Below, piece by piece: positions 26,334 through 34,573 of a DNA stretch of 64,000 nucleotides. The DNA lies in the NCBI RefSeq assembly GCF_000379685.1, contig NZ_KB903249.1:1133911-1197910 (forward strand). Reading direction: 5' to 3'. The notes under the pieces are model-generated. The model did no database searches, had not been told where the DNA came from, and saw only the letters and a program-made list of their open reading frames with translations. Position numbers and translations under genes: made by a program. The number at the start of each line of letters is the position of its first letter. Positions within the stretch are counted from its first letter, which is position 1. Origin of the DNA: Catelliglobosispora koreensis DSM 44566. Its GTDB lineage: Bacteria; Actinomycetota; Actinomycetes; Mycobacteriales; Micromonosporaceae.

Positions 26334-27039
26334 GCGGTCGGTTTCCCTGTTTCGTGCCTTCCGGCGTGAGCCAACGGACCCTGACTATTTCTACCGCCTC
26401 CTCGCCGAGGATTCGGTTAGCCAGGTGCTGGGCTACACCGAGCTGCGCGACAAGGTTCTGCTTGACGTCGGGGGCGGGGCTGGCTACTTCGCGGAAGGAT
26501 TCCGCAAGGCGGGAGCGACCTATTTCGGCGTCGATCCCGATGTCGGTGAGCTCGGTGCCCGCGGGGCGGTCGATCCAGGGATGGTAAGGGCCAGCGGCAC
26601 GGCTTTGCCGTTTCTTACTGGCTGCATTGACATTTGCTATTCGTCCAATGTGCTCGAACACGTCTCGGAGCCGGAGACCATGCTCAGCGAGATGGCCCGG
26701 GTGACGAAACCGGGAGGGCTTGTATACATGTCCTTCACGCCGTGGCTATCGCCTTGGGGTGGGCACGAGACAGCGCCGTGGCACTACCTCGGTGGGCACC
26801 ACGCGCGGCGGCGGTACGCCCGTAAGCACGGGCATGAGCCGAAGAATGTCTTCGGGACGAGTCTGTTCGCGGTCTCGGTTGGGCGGGCGGTGAAATGGGC
26901 GCGGCAAAGCGAACTCGTTGACGTCATCCAGGTTCTGCCGCGCTACCACCCGTGGTGGGCGCACTGGATAATGCGGATCCCAGGAGCACGCGAGATCCTG
27001 TCGTGGAACGCGGTGCTGGTGTTACGCCGCAAAGCCTAA
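26296..27039 (+). CDS. Class I SAM-dependent methyltransferase
   Basis: About 247 residues. Motif I is VLLDVGGGAGYFAEGF, the acidic end of strand 2 is YFGVDPDVGELG, and motif post-I/II is DICYSSNVLEHVSEPETML with LSEMARVTKPGGLVYM as motif III. The C-terminal WGGHETAPWHYLGGHHARRR contains a run of histidines. It is the methyltransferase type common in envelope polysaccharide clusters, where it would methylate a sugar hydroxyl (inference). ATG 26296 overlaps the flippase end by 38 bases. Its TAA overlaps the convergent GT2 stop. Confidence 0.87.
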   Translation: MYRGVTQTRPSLKRSVSLFRAFRREPTDPDYFYRLLAEDSVSQVLGYTELRDKVLLDVGGGAGYFAEGFRKAGATYFGVDPDVGELGARGAVDPGMVRASGTALPFLTGCIDICYSSNVLEHVSEPETMLSEMARVTKPGGLVYMSFTPWLSPWGGHETAPWHYLGGHHARRRYARKHGHEPKNVFGTSLFAVSVGRAVKWARQSELVDVIQVLPRYHPWWAHWIMRIPGAREILSWNAVLVLRRKA

Positions 27040-27839
27040 CCGCGCCGCTGCGCGGGTATCGGCGCTAGGACGACGGGTTCTGTCGCGCGCCGCTGGGCAA
27101 GCCTCAAGTAGGCCAGTTCGCCGAGAACGGCGAAATAAGCCGTTGGACGGACCTTGGAACCGTTGACATGCGCCCAGCGCACGGGCACCTCGACGACAGG
27201 CCACCCAAAGCGTTTGCAGAGATAGAGCACTTCAACATCGAAGGCCCAGCCGTTCAGCTTCGTCATGGAGTAAAGCGCGCGGCAGCTCGGCCCGTCGAAT
27301 AGCTTGAAGCCGCACTGGGTATCGGCGATCCCGCGCACGCCAAAGCGGCGGATGAGAAAGTTGCCCGCCTTGCCCATCGCCTCGCGGATCCTGCCCTGTC
27401 TGCGCGTAATGGCTGATCCTGGCAAGCCCCGCGATCCAATGGCGGCAACCGCGTCGCCACGGAGCCTGGACAGATGCTCTAGCTCGGTTATTGGCGTGGA
27501 GAGGTCAGTATCGGTAATCAAAATTTCGGCGCCGAGGGAGGCCTCGACACCAATGCGGACGGCATGACCCTTGCCGCCGTGTTTGGCCCGGACCAGGCGC
27601 ACCCATGGCACTCGCCGCGCGAAATCGCTGACAATCTTGGCGGTCTTGTCAGATGATCCGTCGTCAACGACGATGAGTTCCCAGGAGTTGCGCGTGTGGC
27701 CCAGGTAGGCACAAATGACAACCAGGGATGTGAATATGCGATTTTGTTCGTTGTACGCCGGGATGATCACTGATAACTGAACGGATGCAATTGCCTGGTC
27801 GGGCATGTTTCCGTCAACCGCAACGGGAAAGGGCTGCAT
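27036..27839 (-). CDS. Glycosyltransferase family 2, dolichyl/polyprenyl-phosphate glycosyltransferase-like
   Basis: About 267 residues with a GT-A fold. Visible motifs are LSVIIPAYNEQNRIFTSL, WELIVVDDGSSDKTAKIV, AKHGGKGHAVRIGV and ILITDTDLSTPITEL (the metal-binding DxD-like region), then DTQCGFKLFDG and GWAFDVEVLYL. This pattern matches ALG5-like enzymes that make polyprenyl-phosphate sugars on the cytoplasmic side of the membrane. ATG 27839 has GGGAG six bases upstream; TTG 27851 would be a weaker start. It is divergent from the AftD-like gene and could supply its lipid-linked sugar donor (inference). Confidence 0.88.
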   Translation of the reverse strand: MQPFPVAVDGNMPDQAIASVQLSVIIPAYNEQNRIFTSLVVICAYLGHTRNSWELIVVDDGSSDKTAKIVSDFARRVPWVRLVRAKHGGKGHAVRIGVEASLGAEILITDTDLSTPITELEHLSRLRGDAVAAIGSRGLPGSAITRRQGRIREAMGKAGNFLIRRFGVRGIADTQCGFKLFDGPSCRALYSMTKLNGWAFDVEVLYLCKRFGWPVVEVPVRWAHVNGSKVRPTAYFAVLGELAYLRLAQRRATEPVVLAPIPAQRRG

Positions 27840-27878
27840 CCGATCTCCCAACTGCCACAGGTGAGCGATCTCGGTATC

Positions 27879-27902
27879 GTAAGTGTCTCGCGAGTAACTT
27901 AC
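27879..27902. promoter_or_regulatory. 24-base palindrome in the GT2/AftD divergent region
   Basis: Half-sites GTAAGTGTCTCG and CGAGTAACTTAC match at 10 of 12 positions, with a perfect CTCGCGAG core. A weak candidate -35 box TTACAA (27899-27904) for the plus-strand gene overlaps its right end. I read it as a regulator binding site for one or both divergent genes; the protein is unknown. Confidence 0.45.
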
Positions 27903-27954
27903 AAGAAATACATAAAGTAATGACTATGTCGATGCGCGAATTGATTGCAGGATC

Positions 27955-30900
27955 TTGAAGTCTCGGAACCCCTTCCCCGTCTTTGCTGTTTGCCTTGGCC
28001 TCGTGATCCTTGCGTTCGCACAAGCGCCCGGCCAGACTGTCGTCGACACCAAACTCGACCTCAGCGAGAACCCGGCTGGGTTCCTAGGGCGGGCTTTGCA
28101 TCTCTGGAACGCCAGCGCCGGGTTCGGCCAAGTCGAAAACCAGAGCTACGGCTACTTCGTGCCCATGGGCCCGTTCTTTCTGGCCGGTGACGCGATCGGC
28201 CTTCCGCCGTGGATCGTGCAGCGCTTGTGGCTGGCACTCCTGCTGATTGTCGGATATTTGGGCTTTCTGTTTTTCATTCGTGCCCTGCGCGTGGGAACCA
28301 TCCCAGCACAACATGTCGCCGCACTGGCCTGGGCACTGTGCCCACGAGTCATCACGACCGTCGGCCCGATCTCCTCGGAAATACTGTCACTGGTCGCGCT
28401 TCCCTGGGTGATGCTGCCGCTGATGCGGCCTGACCGCCAGCGCACAGCCGCGCGGCCGGCAGTCCTTTCCGCCCTGGCGATTCTGGCGATCGGGGGAATC
28501 AATGGCGCGGTCGTCATCGCTTCCATGGTGCTGCCGCTGATCTGGCTGGTGTCAGGCGCGAGAGACAGGTTTGGGCGCAGGCTTCTGGCCTGGTGGAGCC
28601 TGTTCGGCGCTGTCGCGATCATGTGGTGGCTCAGCCTATTGGTTATCACGTCGCGCTATCTCGGCGAGTTTCTGACCCGTAGCGAGTCGGCCGCCGCGAC
28701 AAGCAGCCGAATCTCGGCCTGGCATGCGTTTCGGGGCGCGGACCATTGGGTCGCCGCGGTCTCCATCCAAGGTGAACCTTGGTGGCAGGCGGCTTGGTAC
28801 GTGCTGGGATCGCCCTTAGGCATGGCCTCAACCGCGGTCATCTGCGTGGCGGGGCTGGCGGGCCTGATCCGCAGCGATATGCCGGAAAGATTTCGGTGGG
28901 TGGCCATCGCTTTAGTGGGGTTCACGTTCCTCACCCTTGGTTACGCTGGCGAATTCGGGCCCTGGGCTGACAGTTTGTGGCGGTCGTTGCTTGATGGTCC
29001 GCTGGCTGCTTTCAGGAACGTCCACAAATTTGACCCGGTGCTGCGGTTGCCTCTGATCGTGGGTCTGGCGCATCTCATCGGTGTCGTCCAGTTGCGGCTC
29101 GCACGGCGGATCGCGGAGAAGCAGTTAGCAAGAAACAACTTCAGCCGGTCGTCCTACGCGCTCATGCGGGCAGTGACGTCAGTGGTCACCTTGGCGGGGC
29201 TGGCCGGGGTGGGACTCGTCGCGAAGCCGGCCTTCACCGGCGACCTGGCCACCGGCCACGAATTCGGCAACATCCCTACCTATTGGCATCAGGCCGCCGA
29301 GTGGCTAAAGCAGAACGCCAAGGGCTCGGCCCATCTCGTGCCAGGTTCAGGGTTCGGCGAATACACGTGGGGCAGAACCTATGACGAGCCGTTGCAACCG
29401 CTGTCTGCCGTCCCGTGGTCGGTGCGCAACCAGGTGCCCATGGGCGAGCCCGGCTCGGTTCGGTGGATGGACACGATCGAGTCGGTACTGGCGTCGGGAC
29501 AGGGATCGCCGGCCCTTGGCAAATTCCTCGCGCGCACCGGTGTGAGCCACGTGGTCGCCCGTCACGATATGCAATGGTGGCGAACGGGTGCCGCGCGTCC
29601 CGCCGTGGTTCACCAAGCACTGACGCGCTCAGGCGGGATTCGCAAAGTGGCCGCCTTTGGCCCGCAGCGCGCGAGTTCGGCCCTGGGTGCACCGGAAGTG
29701 TCGGGATACGACCTCGACGCGGGTCTTCCAGCGGTTGAGATTTACGAAGTCACTGAGCCCGGGCTGAGTCCCGTCAGCCTCTACGACGCGGATGCGCTAG
29801 CGGCCGTTAGCGGCGGTCCTGAAGCCATTCTCGGGCTACTTGAGGCCGAAATGCTGGGGGCCGGCACCCCTGTCGTTCTATCTGGTGAATCAGGCGCGCC
29901 TCCGGCCTCCCGATGGTTCACCAGCGACACCCTGCAACGCCGTGAGGTCCACATTGGACGCGTTCACGACGCCAGCAGCGCGGTCATGTCACTGGAAGAT
30001 GAGTACCGCATCGAATATCGCGCGCAGCCATATGAGATGTTTTCATCGGATCATCAAACAATCGCCCAGTACGCGGGAGTCAGCTCGATAACCGCTTCAA
30101 GCTCGGCCGGTTACGCCGATAGCGTCGGCCCGACACGCACTGAGAATTCTCCGTTCGCCGCCTTCGACAACGATCCGCGAACGTACTGGCAGTCTTCTGT
30201 CTTTGGTTCCCCGGTCGGGCAATGGATCGATATCGAGTTCGAATCGCCAGTGCCGGCAGAGTCGGTCACCATCCAATTCTTCGCCCTCGGCGCGATCGAG
30301 CCCCCAGTCACCAAGGTCGCCATTCAAACCGACACCGGAACGCTGCTGTATGCGGTCGCTCCCGGAAATGAACCGCAGAAGTTCGCCACGGCCTCAGTTC
30401 TGACCCGGAAACTGCGCGTGATCATCGTGGACATGGCGCCGCATGTCATCGCGCAGGCAGCTATTCGCGAGATCAGTCTGCCTGGTGTGACAGTCGGCCG
30501 CAGTCTTCGGCTGCCAGATGACGCACCGGCAAGTGTCGCCGGTCAAGCTCCCCAAGGGATCGTATTGAGCCAGCGTCCACCGTCGGGTGCGTGTGTGCTC
30601 TATCAAGACTCGCTGCGTTGCGATCCAGCATTGCTGTCCGATGTGGACGAATCAACGTTCGACCGCCGGTTCGCCTTGCGCAGCGAAAGCGCCTATGAGG
30701 TAACCGGCACGATGGTGCTGCGGCCCGGTCAGAGCGCGCAGGGGGCGATAGGCCGCTCGGCTGGGCCACTGAGTGCCGAAGTCAGCTCCACGTTCGCCGG
30801 CGAGCCTCTGGTGCCTGCCCGCAACCTTTTCGATGGAGACAGACTGACATCGTGGGCTGCCGATCCTCTCGACACTGAACCTGTCATCACGTACCGCTGG

Positions 30901-32061
30901 CCGGGCAAGCGCGTCATCAAGGAACTCCGCTTCGAGCCATCTCCGGGCCGCTTCGCCGCCACGCCAACGGAAGTCACGATCGTCTCGCCTGACGGCACGC
31001 GGGTGGTAAAGCTTGACCGGCCCGGAGTACACGAGTTCGCGGCTCTGGAAACCGATCACCTCGAGGTGCGGATGACGAAGACCCGCGATGTCGTCAGCAT
31101 CGATCCGGTCTCGGGCCGCGCGGCCAAAATACCCCCTGGCATGGCGGAGATGTCGTTTCCAGCCTTACGGGATCTGGTTTCCGCCGTTGATCCAAAGGCG
31201 CGGTTCACCCTGCCGTGTGGCGAAGGCCCGGTAATCGTGGTCGACGGGAAAAACGTGCAGACTTCGGTCGAAGGATTGGTGGCAGACGTTCTCAACCGCC
31301 GCCCGGTGAAGTTCACCGCCTGCGGCGAACTGCTCCTTTCCGCCGGAGCACACCGCCTGTCGGCTGACTCATGGCAAGGGTTCGCTGTTACCAGCTTGTT
31401 CATGCGCAGGCCGGGAGCCACAAGTGTCAACGATGTGGTCGCTCCGCGCATCCGAACCTGGACCGCGACAGATCGCTCCGTGGACATTTCAGCCGGGCGG
31501 CAGTCGTTGCTTTTGTTGCGCCAGAACTTCAACCACGGCTGGGTGGCTGTCCTGAATGGACAGGAGCTCAAGCCGGTGCGGCTTGAAGGCTGGCTCCAAG
31601 GCTGGATCGTGCCACAGGGCGCTGGCGGGACCGTCCACTTGCGATACGCGCCGGATGGGATCTACCGGACCGCCCTCGCCATCGGCGCTGGGCTGTCCGG
31701 GCTGCTGCTCATCCTCGGCCTGACGCTCGCCTTCGCGAAACTCCGCCTGCGGCCAGGGCCACGTCACGAGTTCAACCCAGCCGCGGACGCCCTTTGGCTG
31801 CGGCTGATCCCCGCGGCGCTGATCGTTGTCGCTGGGACGCTGGGCGGGATCGCTGGGCTGGCCGTTGGGCTCACTGTGTTTGCCGTAAAAGTAAAGTGGG
31901 GACGAACCGCCGTGGCGGTTTGCGCGGTCGTGCTGCTCGCCGCGGCTAGCGGCGTCGCTGTCGGGCAAGCCTCGGGCACGGGCGGTTTGGTGCAGCTGCT
32001 GGCCACCGCTTCCGCGGGTCTGCTTGCCTCCACCACGGTCTTCGGGAGGCTGAAGTCATAG
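27955..32061 (+). CDS. aftD: Alpha-(1->3)-arabinofuranosyltransferase family protein (AftD-like, DUF3367)
   Basis: A 1368-residue membrane enzyme close to the length of mycobacterial AftD (about 1400). The first 430 residues hold the GT-C multi-pass region with the early periplasmic loop TVVDTKLDLSENPAGFLGRA, whose acidic residues are typical of catalytic loop 1. A long extracytoplasmic part follows, with two F5/8 type C-like sugar-binding modules near 710-860 (NSPFAAFDNDPRTYWQSS) and 940-1040 (ARNLFDGDRLTSWAADP). It ends in about four hydrophobic spans (1240-1365). It would add branching arabinofuranose to cell-wall arabinan. Start is TTG 27955, preceded by AGGA. Adjacent DUF2613 and DUF3068 genes support the call. 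Confidence 0.85.
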   Translation: MKSRNPFPVFAVCLGLVILAFAQAPGQTVVDTKLDLSENPAGFLGRALHLWNASAGFGQVENQSYGYFVPMGPFFLAGDAIGLPPWIVQRLWLALLLIVGYLGFLFFIRALRVGTIPAQHVAALAWALCPRVITTVGPISSEILSLVALPWVMLPLMRPDRQRTAARPAVLSALAILAIGGINGAVVIASMVLPLIWLVSGARDRFGRRLLAWWSLFGAVAIMWWLSLLVITSRYLGEFLTRSESAAATSSRISAWHAFRGADHWVAAVSIQGEPWWQAAWYVLGSPLGMASTAVICVAGLAGLIRSDMPERFRWVAIALVGFTFLTLGYAGEFGPWADSLWRSLLDGPLAAFRNVHKFDPVLRLPLIVGLAHLIGVVQLRLARRIAEKQLARNNFSRSSYALMRAVTSVVTLAGLAGVGLVAKPAFTGDLATGHEFGNIPTYWHQAAEWLKQNAKGSAHLVPGSGFGEYTWGRTYDEPLQPLSAVPWSVRNQVPMGEPGSVRWMDTIESVLASGQGSPALGKFLARTGVSHVVARHDMQWWRTGAARPAVVHQALTRSGGIRKVAAFGPQRASSALGAPEVSGYDLDAGLPAVEIYEVTEPGLSPVSLYDADALAAVSGGPEAILGLLEAEMLGAGTPVVLSGESGAPPASRWFTSDTLQRREVHIGRVHDASSAVMSLEDEYRIEYRAQPYEMFSSDHQTIAQYAGVSSITASSSAGYADSVGPTRTENSPFAAFDNDPRTYWQSSVFGSPVGQWIDIEFESPVPAESVTIQFFALGAIEPPVTKVAIQTDTGTLLYAVAPGNEPQKFATASVLTRKLRVIIVDMAPHVIAQAAIREISLPGVTVGRSLRLPDDAPASVAGQAPQGIVLSQRPPSGACVLYQDSLRCDPALLSDVDESTFDRRFALRSESAYEVTGTMVLRPGQSAQGAIGRSAGPLSAEVSSTFAGEPLVPARNLFDGDRLTSWAADPLDTEPVITYRWPGKRVIKELRFEPSPGRFAATPTEVTIVSPDGTRVVKLDRPGVHEFAALETDHLEVRMTKTRDVVSIDPVSGRAAKIPPGMAEMSFPALRDLVSAVDPKARFTLPCGEGPVIVVDGKNVQTSVEGLVADVLNRRPVKFTACGELLLSAGAHRLSADSWQGFAVTSLFMRRPGATSVNDVVAPRIRTWTATDRSVDISAGRQSLLLLRQNFNHGWVAVLNGQELKPVRLEGWLQGWIVPQGAGGTVHLRYAPDGIYRTALAIGAGLSGLLLILGLTLAFAKLRLRPGPRHEFNPAADALWLRLIPAALIVVAGTLGGIAGLAVGLTVFAVKVKWGRTAVAVCAVVLLAAASGVAVGQASGTGGLVQLLATASAGLLASTTVFGRLKS

Positions 32062-33138
32062 CAGGCGCAAAAGACTGTCGAACTCGGCAACGAGACGTTC
32101 AACGGTGAAGGTGCTCGCGTAGGCCTTAGCTTCATCGCCCATCGCTTCGCGGGCGGTGTCATCCTTGAGGAGTGACCGCACGTGTTCGGTCATTTCCTCA
32201 AGGCTGTCGGCTAACAACCCTGTCTGACCATGAACGATCGACTCGGACAGCCCGCCAGCGTGACGGTAGGCGACCGCTGGCACACCCTCGGCCGCCGCTT
32301 CCATAACGACGCGGCCCCAGCCTTCCTTGAGGGACGGGCAGATCAGCAGCCAAGCCTTCGCCACGGTGTCCAATTTGGACTGATCGTCTAGGTGGCCCAT
32401 CATCTCGACGAAACTTTCTGCCCCAAGGCTCGTCACGTGCCGCGCGATTTCCTCCCGCAACGGCCCGTCGCCGATGATCTGTAAACGCAGCCCAGGAAAC
32501 TCATCGGCCAGCCGCGCCGCGATGTCGACGGCATGGGCGATCTGCTTATGGGGCATCATCCTGCCAACGACCACGATAAGAGGATGCGGCGCTTTGGAAA
32601 GCGGCATCGGGCGGTGCGGTGGGGGATCGGACGCGTTGTAAGCGACCGTGATCGCGTCAGGCTTTATCCCCAAGGCGATGAGATCATTGCGGGTAGGCGT
32701 CGAAACAGCCACATAGCGTGATCCCCGCTGAATTCTCGGAGCGAGCCAGGACTCAATCCACCAGCCGGCACGGCCGGCCACTTTGCCATAGGTGGCAAGC
32801 CATTGCTCCCGGCCCAGGTGATGGACAACGGTGATCACTCGTTTGTGGACGAGCCTGCTAAAGAACGGGAGGTGATTCTGAACGTCCACGACTACGTCGG
32901 GCTTCAGCCGCAGGACTGCAGCCAGGCCATGCGGATACACCGACAACCGCCCACCCTTGCGGCGAATATCAAGCTGTCCCTGTCGCGCGGTCGCTGTAGC
33001 GCCCGCATATCTGGCGCAGTGCAGCGTCACCTCATGCCCAGTCTTGATAAGCCCTTGGCCGAGCTGCTCGACGTAGTCTTCCGAACCGCCGCCCTCGGGA
33101 TGGCTGCTATCACGCCAGTTCAGGATCAGAATCCGCAT
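32056..33138 (-). CDS. Glycosyltransferase family 4
   Basis: A 360-residue GT-B enzyme. The N-terminal acceptor domain starts MRILILNWRDSSHPEGGGSE, where GGG follows the first strand as usual. The donor domain shows LIVVVGRMMPHKQIAHAVDI, LQIIGDGPLREEI and the C-terminal EX7E element CPSLKEGWGRVVMEAAAEG. It transfers a nucleotide-sugar residue in the cytoplasm, presumably onto a lipid or polysaccharide acceptor of the surrounding envelope cluster. It converges on the AftD-like gene, their ends overlapping by six bases, and lies beyond the terminator of the DUF3068 gene. Confidence 0.9.
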   Translation of the reverse strand: MRILILNWRDSSHPEGGGSEDYVEQLGQGLIKTGHEVTLHCARYAGATATARQGQLDIRRKGGRLSVYPHGLAAVLRLKPDVVVDVQNHLPFFSRLVHKRVITVVHHLGREQWLATYGKVAGRAGWWIESWLAPRIQRGSRYVAVSTPTRNDLIALGIKPDAITVAYNASDPPPHRPMPLSKAPHPLIVVVGRMMPHKQIAHAVDIAARLADEFPGLRLQIIGDGPLREEIARHVTSLGAESFVEMMGHLDDQSKLDTVAKAWLLICPSLKEGWGRVVMEAAAEGVPAVAYRHAGGLSESIVHGQTGLLADSLEEMTEHVRSLLKDDTAREAMGDEAKAYASTFTVERLVAEFDSLLRLL

Positions 33139-33165
33139 GAGGGCTCACCCGCTGAAGAAAAAGGA

Positions 33166-33193
33166 GTGGGGCTCGCAAAAGCGCAAGCCCCAC
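33166..33193 (-). terminator. Terminator of the DUF3068 gene
   Basis: Arms GTGGGGCT (33166-33173) and AGCCCCAC (33186-33193) enclose an inner CGC/GCG stem with an AAAA loop. On the minus strand the stem is followed by a T-rich run (TCCTTTTTCTTC), the most classical intrinsic terminator in this window. Confidence 0.75.
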
Positions 33194-33210
33194 AACGTGG
33201 ACTGTCTGGT

Positions 33211-34197
33211 TCAGTCGAGATATTCACTGTCCGCGGCGTGACGTGAGCGGCGCACGCCCGGGCTCCGGGCCAAGACCGCGCCCACGATCATGAACAGCAA
33301 ACCGCCGGCCCCAAGACCGATGGGAGCGTACAAGCGCACGGTGTTGATAAGCGACTTGTTCGACCCAGCGGTCTCGACGGCTTTGTCCACCGTGGAGTCC
33401 GCGTAGACGAAGTCGCCCTTCAGCAAGGTCTGCATGCCACCGCTCCAGCGCAGCTCCATGTTGCGGCGCTCACGAAGGTTCAGGTACTGGCCCGTCGTTG
33501 GCTCGACCCAGAAGGTACGGGTGTTGCTGTACCACATCTCGCCACCGGTCGTGCCCGCAGGCGCGAACTGGCTAGTCAGGAAGGCGATCTGCTCAGGCTT
33601 AGCCTGCAGCTTGGTCATGGGGACGGTCTGCTCGAACCGGTAGACCTCCATACCCTTAACGGTGTCTACGCCCTGAAACTTCGCGGGGAAGTTTGAGTTG
33701 CCGAGCTGAGGATCCCAGAACGGGTAGTCCTTCTTCTCCGTGTGGAAGGGGAACTTGTAGACCTGGCCACTGAAGTTGACCTTGTTTGACGGGTCGTCGG
33801 CCCAGGCGTCCTTCCAGTTGACCGCCGCGCCAGAAACTCTTTCGAGGGCGAGCTCAGTCGAACCCTTGCTAATGACCTTCTTCGTGTCCGTGCGCCAGGT
33901 CGTGGTGTAGACCGACCAAACCACGGCGTTGTCCTGGAACTGACTCTGGAGGTTGTTGGTTTTCTTCTTCTGCGGCACAACCTCGGTCAGGGATTCCAGA
34001 TTGCCCATCGGTGTTGTCGCCTTGCCCGTATCTACGTCCAAGAACGTCACATTTTTAGCCACCACCAGAGAGCTAGTGGGCTCCAAGTCGTACGGCAGCT
34101 TGGTTACCGCGGGGGCGACGTAGAGCGGGAGTCCCACGGCAAGGACGATGAACACGACACCTAGTCCGAAGAGCAGAGTGCCGAAGACGCGTTTCAC
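33211..34197 (-). CDS. DUF3068 (PorA-like) membrane-anchored protein
   Basis: About 328 residues. An N-terminal membrane span (LLFGLGVVFIVLAVGLPLYVAP), a long extracytoplasmic domain and a C-terminal span (YAPIGLGAGGLLFMIVGAVL) followed by a basic tail fit the DUF3068 family of actinobacteria. Characteristic phrases are DVDTGKATTP, VYKFPFHTEKKDYPFWDP and YRFEQTVPMTKL. GTG 34197 is chosen because GGAGG lies six bases upstream; an in-frame start at 34296 has no such site. The family is tied to mycolata-type envelopes, but its exact role is not established to my knowledge. It is downstream of the DUF2613 gene on the same strand. Confidence 0.87.
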   Translation of the reverse strand: MKRVFGTLLFGLGVVFIVLAVGLPLYVAPAVTKLPYDLEPTSSLVVAKNVTFLDVDTGKATTPMGNLESLTEVVPQKKKTNNLQSQFQDNAVVWSVYTTTWRTDTKKVISKGSTELALERVSGAAVNWKDAWADDPSNKVNFSGQVYKFPFHTEKKDYPFWDPQLGNSNFPAKFQGVDTVKGMEVYRFEQTVPMTKLQAKPEQIAFLTSQFAPAGTTGGEMWYSNTRTFWVEPTTGQYLNLRERRNMELRWSGGMQTLLKGDFVYADSTVDKAVETAGSNKSLINTVRLYAPIGLGAGGLLFMIVGAVLARSPGVRRSRHAADSEYLD

Positions 34198-34357
34198 GTG
34201 CTTCCTCCCCACGAGCAAAATGCCGGGATTCAAGGGATGGCCAGAACGAATTGCATTTTCGCGGAGGTTACCGCCAAGTAAACTACAGCGGGCCACCTGT
34301 TAGGTCTATGTAAATTAGCCGTACAGCCACAAGCTTTGCGGTGCCTGACGCGCCTTC

Positions 34358-34522
34358 TCAGGAGCGCGAGCCGTACTCCTTTGGAACGGTAGAACTTGTT
34401 TCAGTTGCGGCCGCCTCGGTAGGTGTCGCGACAGCTAGGCTGGCGATCGAGACGACGCCAATTAGTCCAATAACGACTGCGGCCACCGCCGTAAGCAGCA
34501 GTGTTAGGCCGGACCGTTCCAT
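34358..34522 (-). CDS. Small secreted/membrane protein, DUF2613-like
   Basis: A 54-residue peptide: one hydrophobic segment (LTLLLTAVAAVVIGLIGVVSIA) followed by a short polar tail ending KEYGSRS. The EYGxR ending and the size match DUF2613, whose mycobacterial member sits beside aftD. I start at ATG 34522, giving MERSGLT; GGGAG lies about 11 bases upstream. An upstream ATG at 34561 would prepend a charged segment and is less likely. It lies between the GT-C-like gene and the DUF3068 gene in the same orientation. Function unknown. Confidence 0.75.
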   Translation of the reverse strand: MERSGLTLLLTAVAAVVIGLIGVVSIASLAVATPTEAAATETSSTVPKEYGSRS

Positions 34523-34573
34523 GGGTATGTTTCTCCCCTCGCGAAGGTGAATGCGGCGCACGTTACCACCGGG

